From the NCBI GenBank assembly GCA_024449915.1, contig JAMZAV010001461.1, positions 100,251 to 164,250 on the forward strand: a stretch of DNA of 64,000 bases, read 5' to 3'. A model generated the notes under the pieces. That model searched no databases, had not been told where the DNA came from, and saw only the letters and a program-made list of their open reading frames with translations. The DNA comes from Sweltsa coloradensis (Eukaryota; Arthropoda; Insecta; Plecoptera; Chloroperlidae). This document shows positions 10,375 to 21,530 of the stretch, in pieces (the stretch's first letter is position 1; every line of letters begins with the position of its first letter). The position numbers were made by a program, and so were the translations under genes.

Positions 10375-13300
10375 CAGAAATTACCGAACAACGCCAACAA
10401 AGGCAGGTCAATAAAAACAATTAAAAGCATTATATTCAAATTTAAATAATAACCTTAAGAAACGAACATGCAGATGTGTGGCACATAGTCCTGTTAAACA
10501 AAACGAATGCTGGCTTTGAAATGGGTAAAAAAAATAGAATACAGTATACTTGAAATTAAGGAGCGAGTGTATTCGTATTGTTAACGGTTACCCGTATTTA
10601 TTTACTCTGCTCCATAGTTACGACATGAACAGAAGCCCTATAAGCGTTTCGGTTCGTGTATGTTTTAATTTTATTAAACCATAACAATCATAAACATTCA
10701 GCCATTGTAATTTACTTTAAAGCCATAGGTGTACGATTGTTTAGGTAAAATTTGCAAACAATTGTGTGCTGGCGGAGGAATTCCCACTCCCCCTCCCGTT
10801 AGTTTCTTCTCTAGGGGAAAGCCTTTTTTAAATAATATACTTTGGTACATAAGTTACTGTAACTGAAGAATTCATATTTGTAAAATAAGACTAAATAATA
10901 AAACAGTTGGAAAATTTAAAAATTTAAAACTTGATCCACCGACGGCAAGTTATAATTCCTCAATTGTGGTTTTCCAAGTGCTAATATAAAGAAATGACTT
11001 TGTTTGTTTCTACGAAAGTTTTTGCCTACACGAAGAAAGTAAAAACAAACAAAACTGCCCTCAAATTGCAACAAATTCACCCGTTTTTTACGTCCAGCAT
11101 TGAATATAGACCGACAACCTCTGCTACTTTTCTCACTTGGACTCTAAATCGTTTTTAATTTGAGTTTGTTTTTTTAACGAGAGCCTGCGGCAGTGTTATT
11201 AAAGTATCTTGCTTCTGTGCAAAGTTAGACGTAATTTGATTAGGGCCTTTGGGTCCGATTTGACCTAGGCTCAGTACTGCGCTATACCTCCTATTAAGGC
11301 TAATTAAATCACAGGTTCATAATTCATTAAGGTTGCATGGTAGCTCAGCGACGATTGACCCCCTAGTTGCACAGTGCGCGGCCCCCGGCCTGGCAAGCTA
11401 TACGAGTCATGTCTCGTCTGGCCCCACGAGGCCAATCACGAAGGCCTAACTGAAACAAGAAGGGATGCGGAATTAAAATCAAATCATTCCTAGTTCAGCA
11501 TCATGTTTAATTTTAAACAAAAGAAATATAGGCCTACAACATTAAAAAAAACTCAAGTTGTCTTCGCTTGTCTGCTTATCTGTGCAGTATGTTTCATGGT
11601 CTGTTTGCAGTTTATAGCTCAGACGAATCAGCCAAATGTTTCCACATGTGTTTGAGATTATTAATAGTAGCTATGGAAGAGCAAAACAGATTTATAAAGT
11701 GTATTCATCTGCTTTCTCGAAAAACAGTGGATGTTGTTTTCTCCGTAACTATGAAAATAACTATGCGGTTCATCTTAAAAAAGTAAACTTTCAAAAATTC
11801 CCCCTCGTTATTCTAAACAAAGTTGTATGTTCATGTAAAAAAGGCTCAAACGTATCTCAGACGTTAGTTATTCAAATCGTATTACTCGGCCATCGTTGAG
11901 AAAATGAGAACATACTCAGCAGCAGTTTTGTGTTTTGCCTGACAGTGTAAGTTACAAATATAGTTCCCAAGTGAAATTGCAAAACTATAGGTTAATATGC
12001 TTAAAAGAGGGTTTTGTATGATTATTTGTTTATTGATGAAATGCCGGAGGTTTTCGTGGTTATATGTATTTGATGAAATATTTAAATAACAAATTATTAT
12101 ATATATTTTAAGTCCTAAAACGCGTCGTAATTAAAATGTGTTGCATAAAAGTTCTCTTATATTATGTGGAACTGTTTACATCTTAATTTTAAAACTTTAC
12201 GAATTCGATACCACAAAAATTACAAATTTATGTATTTCTAAAACTCATTAAAATTAACATTCTTAGGGTTTCTCGTGATCTGTAGATTGTTTTAAATTTT
12301 TACTTTGCCATGCTTTGATTTATATATAATACTTACAACTTTGCTTAATGTGTATGTTCCCAAACAGACACGCAGAATGACAAAACCTTAAAAATACCAT
12401 CTCGTGCTTCCTTAAATAATTTAGTTTCAGCCAACATAGCTTCTTCCAGGCGCACATTTAACACACGCCATTCTTCCATCAGTGCAAGATTGGATTACAA
12501 CTGTTTGGCTAGCTAGATTGTTGGGGAGGTGTTGTTGCTTTTAGGATTAGTGTACACGATCACTAAGGAAGGTGTAGATATACTTATAAACAACAAACGT
12601 TACACCTCGCTGATACAAATCTATGTCTTGGTATTTGCAATAAGTATGGGAAAATGATTCCAAAATTGTTGCGTTTTGCATAAAAAGAATGCGTTTCCTT
12701 GCACAAATATTAAAACACCTTCATAGAAACACGTGGTAATTGTTCGACTAGAATCATGCTTTACGGCTTTCTGTAATTTAGTAAGAACGCTGCGATTATA
12801 TAGAATGCAATTACTAGAATGCATGCATAACGTGGAATTTATGCTCACACCGAGTTCGTGTTTATGTTTGCCTTATCTTTATGTACATTATGTATGCGAA
12901 AAAAGAAAAGGTTAAAAAAGTGATCACTATTTAATTTGGTGATTGCTCGATGGGAATTTAGTTCGTTCATTTCGATTCGTTACAATTTGGTGTTATGAAA
13001 TTGTTATGAGAAATGAGTTTATGAATTAGATTGGGACACAAGAATATGATCGAAGTGGTAAAAATAAAACTTAATTAAGTAATGAATGAATTACTAATTA
13101 TAAGTAGGTTTAGTCTGCTTACTAATTATTTAGAAAAGATTAAATGTGTTGACTGTGTAAATAAATAGATGAAGTCAAAATGAAAAGCAGTCATTCAAGT
13201 CAAGTATTTGACTGTGTCAATGAAAAGATTAAGTAAAGTGAAAGTGAAAATTTGAATGTTAATTACTAATTAGCAAAGACAAATCTCGTGCTTTTTTCTG

Positions 13301-14880
13301 TGTGGATGAACAGATCGTGTAGAAATGATAAGCCGTCTCACGTGTGTTGCTACAGTCTACTGTTTGTCTATGCCTAGTAGTCTACAGTCTACTATATCAT
13401 TTAACTATAATGGGGTTGAATGAAATATGTCACAATTCCGCGTACGATTAAGATTCCAATCTCGAACATTGCTCGTAGAATCAATATATCCCAACTATAT
13501 CAGACCCACTTCGAAAGTTTGATCGTTTGGCACACCGACCATCCCAAGCAAAAACCGAAATAATTTGATATGTCCGCAGAATTTGGCGCTACCACGACGA
13601 TACTGCAACTGGGCACGACGCTTATTTACGGCCCACGATATTTTGTTTGTCGTTCCGTTGTTTTGGTCAAGCGATTTGTCCTCCACATCTCGTTACACGA
13701 TTCGAAAAAAGTAATCTGTGCAGTCATCTATGTAGTAATGCTTCAATATGACTAGGCGGTTTATAGTATTGATTCTTAAGCATGAATAGACATGTGTCCG
13801 TTTAGGCGAATGCTAGGCTAAGCAATGGAATTAACAATATAAATAGCATGGGAGAACATTTCCTATTATTTTGTGTGTACTTATACCAAAAAAGTCCAAT
13901 CGTCCTACCAATTTTCCACTTTATAGAAAATGAAGTTCTAAGAGAACTGGCACATTTTCTAAGGCAACAAAAAAATTTCAAACGATTTACTGATTAGTGC
14001 TTCGTTTTAATCCGTAAATTGTAACCAACAGTTATTTAATAAAACGGTGTTGGTGTATTGAAACTATGACAAAGAAGAAAGTATTATTGAGCGTTGAAAG
14101 CTGCGTGTTTTTCTGACATTTGCTATTTTTAAACAAATCATGTTAAAAAGTCGTAGACACATGTATTTGATGCTTTGTAGATTGAAAAAGTTTAACTTAG
14201 ATTCGAAATATATTAGTATAATATTTTTATTATTTTCTCCAATCTTTCAAATGCCTCTTTTCTGATATCTCTGTTCAATTGCTATTTTTGTCATTGCTTT
14301 TTTAAACCTTTTTTTTCGTCTTGTACGTGGCTGTGAAATATTTATTGCCATCTCATGTTTATTAATCAGATGTTTTATTAATTGATTGAGCATACATAAG
14401 TAAATACAATCAGTATATGGATTCACTCATTAGTACCCATCCGTAGACATTTAATTTATATCTGTCTAGGGCGATAGGATCTCTATCATTCATCATGTAA
14501 TGTTCTCCAAAGAATGTTGTGTGGAGTAGGCCTACATCGGACAACAGTTCAAAGATTCCCTGGTTATCTCAAGCGTACTCGTAGTCTCGAGTCAACGCCC
14601 GTGAGTGTGGGTGGCTTGCTCTCTATGTATGGTCACACATACCAGCCGTATCTATAGTTGGTGCAATCGATTTCGTAATTGACAGTTCTCAACTAATTCT
14701 ATGTTTCGTTATCCGTCGAGTGAGGAATTGGTGTCTTATATATTACCTGAAGCGATCGAGGTTGAATACGAGTTCTTGAATTTTAAAATCAATTGTTAAG
14801 ATTTTTTTCCCATTTTGCCCTGATAATAAAATTATACTCTTATGTCAACCTTTTATATCTAGTGCTAAACTGTAAGCCTA
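10375..14880. other. Anonymous AT-rich DNA, no gene recognised
   Basis: No convincing gene or transposon is visible. Loose internal repetition occurs at 13080-13260 (variants of TGACTGTGTNAATNAA and AATTACTAATTA) and at 13345-13390 (ACAGTCTACT twice). Overlapping frames at 11568-11899 and 12621-12915 lie on both strands and look like chance openings. Confidence 0.55.
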
Positions 14881-14889
14881 AACATTGTA

Positions 14890-15024
14890 TTGCCGTATTT
14901 TTATGTTATTAAACCTTATTATAATTAAAATGTAGATTAGCCGTAAGTTAGGTTAGATAAGGTCAATGTTAGAGAAGCCATTTTGGTTTAAATTCGCCTT
15001 TTTCTCGAGTCAGAGAAATAAATA

Positions 15025-15026
<2 letters not shown>
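14890..15026 (+). mobile_element. Possible older LINE 3' end
   Basis: The segment ends GTCAGAGAAATAAATACATT and runs straight into a pure ATT microsatellite. Many arthropod non-LTR retrotransposons finish with an AATAAA-like word followed by a short simple repeat, so this may be the 3' tail of an older element into whose repeat the younger LINE inserted. No coding remnant is visible upstream, so the assignment rests only on the ending. Confidence 0.3.

Positions 15027-15113
<87 letters not shown>
15026..15113. repeat. (ATT)n microsatellite, left block
   Basis: Nearly pure TTA/ATT repeat with one interruption (ATC near 15057). It continues on the far side of the LINE at 16319-16372, which shows that the LINE landed inside the repeat. 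Confidence 0.95.
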
Positions 15114-15114
<1 letters not shown>

Positions 15115-16060
15115 GTTAACTGTATGGTACATTACATAAGTAAATGTTTTTCTTTTTTCTTTGCTGATGACTCAGCATTGGTAGCAATTCACAAAAACAT
15201 AAAAGTTGCTGAAATATTTTTACAGGAAGATTTTTATTAAAATGTTAAGATGGACACACGATGAAGGCCTTATCATTAACTCAGCTAAAACAAAGATTTT
15301 GCATATTTCTTCACCTCACAATGCCGACCATAATGCTAATATAAATATTATAACTCATTCCTTTGATTGTTTGCATGATTCTGTTCATCATATGGATGGT
15401 ATTATCATAAACTGTAATTGTGTTAATAAAATAGAATCTGTTTACAGTCATGAATATTTGGGGGTGGTGATAGACCAAAATTTTAGTTGGGATGTTCATA
15501 TAGAAGTAGTGAGTAGGCGGCTTAGATCATGTGTTCATCAGATTTATAAACTAAAGTATGTACTTCCTTATACTCTACTCCGAACCGTATACATAGCACT
15601 TGCTGAGTCAGTCATATCATATGCCCTGCTTGCATGGGGCAATGCATCATTTTCAAATTTAAAATATATTATTTCACTGCAAAATAGAATGGTTTGTTTA
15701 ATATCCCCTTATAAGAAAAATGGTTCATGTATCACAACTTATGATTTATATAGATATTGTAATGTTTTACCTGTAAATGTACTGTTCACTTACAAATTAT
15801 TAGTTAAATTTTATTATGATAATTCGTTTAAAACTATTGTTAGTCATAATGCAAATACTCGCGCCAGGGAGGCAGAGTATTTGAAAATACCAACTTACAA
15901 CAATAAGTATGGGAAAAGAGCTTTGCAATACAGTGTACCTTTTACTTTTAATAAAATTCCCAAATATTTACGAAGTATAGATCAAATAAGTAGGGTAAAG
16001 AATGAGTTAAAAGTGTTTTTGTTGTATGAAACAGACATTGCATGTAAGTGGGATGCGTAG
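15115..16060 (+). pseudogene. LINE reverse transcriptase C-terminal fragment, frameshifted
   Basis: One frame (15115-15240) carries the reverse-transcriptase motif FADDSALVA, followed by IHKN and a stop at 15238-15240. The continuation lies in the next frame from about 15236 to the stop at 16060, starting MLRWTHDEGLIIN and then AKTKIL, as in the usual order of palm motifs after the DD. Further on are YLGVVIDQNFSW (the LG.x.D...W motif), the thumb region with ALAESVISYALLAWGNAS, and a C-terminal tail with KYGKRALQYSVPF, all standard for LINE ORF2. A one-base change around 15235-15240 explains the shift. The protein would have broken DNA to cDNA copying activity: it is truncated at the front and frameshifted. 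Neighbours are only simple repeats. Confidence 0.88.
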
Positions 16061-16213
16061 TATTTTTAAGTTTCATTTGCAGTGTATTATTATTTGTTCA
16101 AGTTTTCTGTATGTTTTTTGGTTCGAGGTATTTTGTTGTTTTTCCCTTGTACTTATATCAATATTATAAAGTCTGGAGTCTGGGTTATTTTTATTAATTG
16201 TCAATGTTTTTTA

Positions 16214-16246
16214 TCCCCACAGCTAAGCCGCTTGTGTGGCTTGTGG
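16214..16246 (+). other. LINE 3'-UTR hairpin
   Basis: CCCCAC and GTGGG pair outside, and AAGCC and GGCTT pair inside, around the loop GCTTGTGT. It lies about 50 bases before the AATAAA word. Hairpins near the 3' end of LINE transcripts can serve as the recognition site for the element's own reverse transcriptase; that role is inferred here. Confidence 0.6.
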
Positions 16247-16318
16247 GACTCGTTTCCATACTGAACTAATCATGTATTTAAATATGTACTTCCAATAAAA
16301 AAAAAAAAAAAAAAAAAA

Positions 16319-16372
16319 TATTATTATTAATATTATTATTATTATTATTATTATGATTATTGTTATTATTAG
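16319..16372. repeat. (ATT)n microsatellite, right block
   Basis: Imperfect ATT repeat directly after the LINE A tail, continuing the tract that precedes the element. Confidence 0.9.
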
Positions 16373-16374
16373 AA

Positions 16375-18300
16375 TGGTTATGTGTATTTGAAACTTAAAC
16401 TTAGTTTAACAAGGAATTGTTACGTTTTTTTTATATTTGTTTAATGTATCAATGAAGTTTGATTATATTTAAATAAAGTATTTGTTTGCCTTGTGTTACT
16501 TCTACTACTACGTGTTTTATGGTTTACTGAAATTTATTGGATTTTAACATCAACTATTCATTTTGTTTTCATTAAATAAAAGCGAAACATGCGTGGATTT
16601 CAACCATTGCGGGTAAGAAAAGCGTGGTTTCGACTCTCGTTCGAGGCTTATAGGTTTGTTTAATTATTGCCAATTGTCTTTAAATCTTTAAGTATTCGAA
16701 TAAGATTAATTGCTGTACTCAATTTGGAGATTGCTCAACAAGAGTGACACAAAGTGTTCAGATAGGTCGTCACATAATCCGTGAACTCTTCATCTCTCTC
16801 TGAAGTAAAGAGTTTACTCTCGAGGTTCGTTCAGGAACCTTGCTGTGTGTTTCGACACGAGGGTACCACGTGGAGTTGTCGCACTCATCGTCACGATAAC
16901 CTTCCCTATATCCCACATTTTACCTCCATGACGCTTCCTGTCAATGTGTTTCTTCCATAACTGTATTTTTTAAGTCTTTCCCTTTCTTCTGCCACTCCGA
17001 CAACATGGCTCGAGAAGTCCAAATCCTTTTAAATATTTACATCTGAATAAAACCTCGCCCACTTTACGATTGTGTTTTGTTCGCTGTATAAAAATAAAGC
17101 TTGGCCATGGGGGGCCTGGTCTGCTGCCTTGATTAGGTCAAAATTTGGAATTTATGGACTATTCGAACATTTTCTGACAGTAAAAAGAATATGAGCTTTT
17201 AACGTGTATTATACATGCTGTCACGAGGGCGGTACCTAGGAGGTATAGCTAGCTCTTCCATTCGCCATTCTTTTAATTCGGCAATGTTCACTCGCCATCT
17301 CAGCTGCTTGCTGGATCTGTGCTCACCAACTTTGAACATTTTACACTTGAAAGCTTCTTTATAGACAATTACATATTTTACTTCTAGTTTTCATCTTACA
17401 AGTTTTACTTTCTAACATAAAGTTAAGTGATTCGTTTGTTAGAAAACAGGGCCAGACAATGTATACTTTTTTCTCTCTAATGTAAATCTACAAAGAGATT
17501 CTTGGACTTGGCGTGAATTGATTAATAATTTTTTTTAATGGTTTCCTTTTGTGATGCGCACTTAAGTTAACCTGATGAATAGGTCCTACCTCTCTGAAAG
17601 TGATTTATTAGTTTTTTAGAAGTGTCAATGAATGTCTTCAAGTGTTATTTGAACGGTTCAATCAAACTAATAGATAGCTCGCCTAGGACAGAGGGGATAT
17701 TGGAAATATTCTTACTAATACGGACGCCGCCCCGCCTTAGCATCGTTAGTTCTTACCAGCCATAGGATTGATTGCTTGTTTAGTGTAGATCAAGTTATGT
17801 TTGTATATCATGATGGATATCTAGAAGTCACATATTAGTGATATACTGAACTGGTTTAGGATCGTTTGATCGCTACAAGGCTAGAAGTTTCTATCGTAAT
17901 TCCGATAATTCAATTGCTCATGAATTGCTTTGATCAACTATTTGTTATTGGATTACAGAAGCCACTTCTTCAACTATTGACGTTTATTCAACTACATACC
18001 AAGTGTATTAGGGACTAAGCTCTTATATGTGATCTCTTTTCAATCCGTCCGTATGTATGTGCATGAATCACGTTCATGGTTTCAAAAAATCTCATTTTAC
18101 ATTAATCTACATTTTGGCTTGGCCAATGAACATCGTAATGGAACCGAGTATGCAGTTATATGTTCCCAACATTTACAAGGCCGTATATCGATAACTTAAC
18201 CGCCATTTACAACGACACCTTTTGAAGTTTCTTTATCATTATAAATAGTTATTTTATATAATACTGTGCGTGATATTAAACATTAACCATGGATCACGAA
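16375..18300. other. Anonymous DNA, no gene recognised
   Basis: Nothing supportable is seen. A short stretch at 18010-18070 (TTAGGGACTAAGC, CCGTCCGTATGTATGTG) resembles the 5' part of the dispersed repeat found at 29.9, 33.4 and 43.6 kb, but the match is too weak to annotate as a copy. Confidence 0.5.
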
Positions 18301-18313
18301 AGCTTAAGACAAA

Positions 18314-18314
<1 letters not shown>

Positions 18315-18353
<39 letters not shown>
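18315..18353. repeat. (CA)n(TA)n microsatellite
   Basis: About ten CA units followed by about nine TA units immediately abut the left end of the fold-back element. A second TA run lies about 30 bases beyond its right end (18902-18920), so the element probably inserted into TA-rich repeat. Confidence 0.92.
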
Positions 18354-18870
18354 GATAAAAACAAGGATCTTGGGTAAAACCGCGTCGAAAATAAGATGAA
18401 CCAGGGCAGAACCTGGGCGTCCACCGACGTTTCGTCTGTACTACGTCAGACATTTTCAAGGTTGACTGTGACTCTACGGAGGTTGGAGTCACAGTGGTTG
18501 GCAAGCACGCAGCGCCCGCCTTATATAGCCTCGGCTGAAGCGGGTCGGCGAGGTTATATAGAAAATAGGTGCGGGGCGGCGAGAGGTCATATCGTGAAAA
18601 GGTGCGGGGCGGCGATGTTATATCGAAAAAATATACGGATCCGCCCCGCACCTATTTTCTATATAACCTCGTCGACCCGCACCTTCAGCCGAGGCTATAT
18701 AAGGCGGGCGCTGCGTGCTTGCCAACCACTGTGACTCCAACCTCCGTAGAGTCACAGTCAACCTTGAAAAATGTCTGACGTAGTACAGACGAAACGTCGG
18801 TGGATGCCCAGGTTCTGCCCTGGTTCATCTTATTTTTGACGCGGTTTTACCCAAGATCCTTGTTTTTATC
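18354..18870. mobile_element. 517-bp fold-back element, Penelope-type tail
   Basis: The left arm (18354-18579) and right arm (18641-18870) are inverted repeats about 228 bp long with few mismatches, beginning GATAAAAACAAGGATCTTGG and ending with its complement. The 61-bp spacer holds another copy of the GGTGCGGGGCGGCGA word found in the arms. Each arm has GACGAAACGTCGG next to GTCTGACGTAGTACAGAC. The pairing of a short stem with GAAACGTC, followed by a run such as CCCAGGTTCTGCCCTGG and an A/T-rich end, resembles the 3' ends of Penelope-like elements, which are known to leave partial and inverted copies. There is no coding capacity; open frames here are palindrome by-products. The Penelope link is inference, while the inverted structure is directly visible. 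Confidence 0.8.
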
Positions 18871-18901
18871 CTATGACGGGCCGCGAAAACCTACAACAAT
18901 C

Positions 18902-18920
18902 CATATATATATATATATAT
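18902..18920. repeat. (TA)n microsatellite
   Basis: Short pure TA run on the right side of the fold-back element, matching the TA run on its left. Confidence 0.85.
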
Positions 18921-18924
18921 CAAA

Positions 18925-20090
18925 GCATACAGTGCCTACTTGACTCCATTACTAGTACTTATATCATTGACGAAGTCAAATCATGACAAGATCTATCCAA
19001 GTTGATATAACGGCCGATAGCAACGTGATCGTGATCCTTATAGAATCGCAGTGTTGTAACTACCTGTTAGATTTTAAATTGAAGTACTTATGCGTTATTG
19101 TGAATCCAATAGAAATTATCATCTGTTAAGCGAATGTTTAATAACTTAAGTTTTAGTAATTCATGGTGTTGGTGTATTGGAATTTTGCTGTTGAATTCAA
19201 AACACGTAGGCTATTGCTAAGTGCAATTGCGTCGCAAACTGCGAAGCGACGAGATATTCACGCGGCGTAATCCTATTACACGGTAACAGTTTCTGATGGA
19301 GATATCTTGTGTGAGCTTTTTTGCATCGACATGTAATGTAACCTGGTGCATAGTAATGTTTAGCAATAATTCTGTCGAATATTTTTTTTAAAGGCGTCAC
19401 ACGTAATCGTATAATTTCTAGATAGAGGAATGATTTCTTTAATAAATATTGTTTTTTCCCTTAGTCAATTCAACATTTGCCTAAATGCGTAACGCGCTGT
19501 GGTGGAAAGGTTTTCAAAAGTGGAATAACTAAACTTTCTTTTGATCGGTAAATCCCTGTAGAATTTCCAACGATTAAGTATTTGCCATTAGCTGGTGTTG
19601 CCATTGAATTAGAGCAAAAACAAAAATCTAGTCAAAATCACCTAAGCCGAAAGTAAATCTGGCTAGGTTACAGGTATAAAGTTTGGGTGTGTGTAAATAC
19701 CCTCGTGGTTACAAGTTAAACCTAAGTTACAAAGTACTGGTAATTAGACAATTGAAGTAAATGGTTAATTTACTCGTCTACAAGATATGTTTACACATAA
19801 ATAGCGCAGGCGGTGTTGAATTACAGAGAGGCGATGTCGTCTCCATGGCAGCCAAGTGCTCTCCTTCTGTGCGCTGCATTTGTTCTCAAGTTTTGAAGCA
19901 CTGGTACTGAAAAGTTATTAACTTTATGGGTGATAATTCTCAGGAGTCCCATTCATCACAGGTTGTGTTTTGTTCCCAGCTCAAGTACGTACAGTTATTA
20001 ATATATATTGTGATATCCTAGGATGCTATGAGCCAGCTTTTTACTTTCCGTAGAAGTTTTGAATTTTACTAAGTAAAGAAAATTAAGTCC
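18925..20090. other. Anonymous DNA; RFX X-box-like site at 19839
   Basis: No gene is recognised. GTCTCCATGGCAGC at 19839-19852 differs by one base from a symmetrical RFX X-box (GTCTCCATGGCAAC type). It sits roughly 250-300 bp upstream of the GC-rich patch at 20.1 kb. Functional relevance is unproven. Confidence 0.4.
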
Positions 20091-20094
20091 CGGG

Positions 20095-20345
20095 AAATGA
20101 AGTGCTGTGTCGCGCGGCCCGCGGAAGGGGAGCGGTGTTGGGGGGGAATTGGGGGGATTGGGGGGCGTTTGGCGTCAGCTGGAGCTGTCGTACTGCATTG
20201 GTGAGCTGTCGTTTCGCCTTTTACGGAATAACGACTTCCAGTTTAACGTTAACAGTTTCTTTCCGCTCCAAAGTGAGGCGAAACTTGAGGCAGAGGGCGA
20301 GAACTCGGGAAGCAAACGAAAGACACAACAGAGGAATTTGTACTT
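20095..20345. promoter_or_regulatory. GC-rich, CpG-bearing patch with G-quadruplex motif
   Basis: Within an AT-rich window this segment is strikingly GC-rich, with GTCGCGCGGCCCGCGG near 20108 and then four G tracts (20127-20130, 20140-20146, 20151-20156, 20160-20165) separated by short loops such as AATT and ATT. The tracts fit a G-quadruplex motif on the plus strand. Open frames through it are short and repetitive in Gly/Arg/Trp. It could be a promoter or first exon, but no TATA box, initiator or start codon in good context was identified. Confidence 0.3.
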
Positions 20346-20399
20346 TTAACACTGACACCCTGGCTCAAGAATCTCTACTTTATTTCAGTTGAACTCTTG

Positions 20400-21480
20400 T
20401 TGACATTAAAGCTGTGTGTTGTTTGAATAGGGGAGAACCCTGAAAGCACTGAACGACCCCTATATCTGAATGGGTGTGGACACCTTACTCTGGCTGCAAC
20501 AGCTTCTGATTGGTGCTCTAGCTAGGCTGTGTCGGAGCGATCTCCACACATACTTGCAAGGTAGTGTTGAGACTTGAGACGGGAGATTATTATTTTGTCG
20601 AAAGGGTTTGAAATGCTGGTGATGTGAATGTCACGGAGATCGACCGAAGGCAGACGTGGCAAATGTTTTTTTTTGGTTCCATCATTGACGCTGAATGTAA
20701 TGTATCTAGTCTAAAGTAGTATCATTGAACTATTTGTGAAACACAGAGGATGTATGCCCCTGTCTTATGTTGCTATATATATTTCAGTAAAAAAAACTAG
20801 GATCTTCGTCATGAAAAAGTACACTTAGCGCTTTGTTAAAACATTACTAAAAATAAACCTTACTTTCCTAAAATTAATTGGTGGCAATCTTGCCGAGGTG
20901 TATGGAAAGCTGGGTAAGGCACGAACGCGTATAATGAAGCCATAACAACGTAAATTTGGGGAGGACAGATAGTAAATACATTCATTAGTACTCTAAGACA
21001 AACAGAAACTGTGTTTTTAGTTAGACATTTGGATCTGCAATCTGTTTGTTCACAAAACTGACATAATCATTCCGCAAAACCAAAATGTGTACTTAATTAT
21101 CACTCAGATGGGTTTAAATTCCAAGCACTTTACTTAATTACTTAGCTTCAACGTTTTCGTTTTAAGACACACATTAAATACTGGCGCTAAGGAGGGTTGA
21201 CAACTTTTAGCTTTATTTTCCTCGATGTCCCTTATTCTTTACAACATTATTTTATACAACTGCACAAAATTCTATGTATTTTAGACTATTGTAATATTGT
21301 GCTTGTAATTTATTTCCAATACTGCAGTTTGGGACAAAGCGTGCAGGGAAAAATTAACTTTTCCTTTTGTCTATTAACGCATTTAGTTTATACTCTGCTT
21401 GTTAAATAAATATCTAAAATACACTTGATGTTTTTAATATGTGTGCAACGTTTATAGTCATCAATATTATTTTGTTTTCA
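20400..21480. other. Anonymous DNA, no gene recognised
   Basis: No feature is supportable. A 70-codon hydrophobic frame at 21197-21409 is typical of chance translation of T-rich DNA. Confidence 0.5.
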
Positions 21481-21481
21481 G

Positions 21482-21530
21482 ATGTCAACTGGAATGCTAA
21501 ATTGGTGGTGATATACGGACGGCGCACAAG
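21482..21530 (+). CDS. Candidate short internal exon (doubtful)
   Basis: A pyrimidine-rich acceptor (TATTTTGTTTTCAG) is followed by 49 bases and a donor (CACAAG/GTAAAA). Only one frame is open, with two leftover bases at each end, encoding 15 codons starting VNWNAKLVVIYGRR. Its end phase fits the start phase of the candidate exon at 40471-40558, giving a join RRTRSAFPK across about 19 kb. I do not recognise the peptide. Exons this short are open by chance most of the time, and phase agreement alone has a one-in-three chance. Confidence 0.15.

Larger units (their letters stand above)
15114..16318 (+). mobile_element. 5'-truncated non-LTR retrotransposon (LINE)
   Basis: This element has the C-terminal part of a reverse transcriptase, a 3' untranslated region, an AATAAA word at 16294-16299 and a 22-base A tail ending at 16318. 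It starts abruptly inside an (ATT)n tract just upstream of the catalytic FADD motif. The fingers and most of the palm domain, and any endonuclease, are therefore missing; 5' truncation is typical of target-primed reverse transcription. The same (ATT)n repeat resumes after the A tail, so target-site duplications cannot be told from the repeat. The 3' untranslated region contains a strong hairpin (16214-16246). Domain style places it in the CR1/L2/Jockey broad group; I cannot name the family. Confidence 0.88.

Noticed and set aside
18304..18778. Open frames of 69-115 codons across the fold-back element
   Set aside because: They occur on both strands with matching peptides because the DNA is palindromic; a GC-rich inverted repeat explains them.
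18764..18800. Hammerhead ribozyme in the fold-back arms
   Set aside because: CTGACGT and GAAAC occur in the right order, but the core needs CTGANGA. The last core base is wrong and no proper stem II is formed, so an active ribozyme is not supported.
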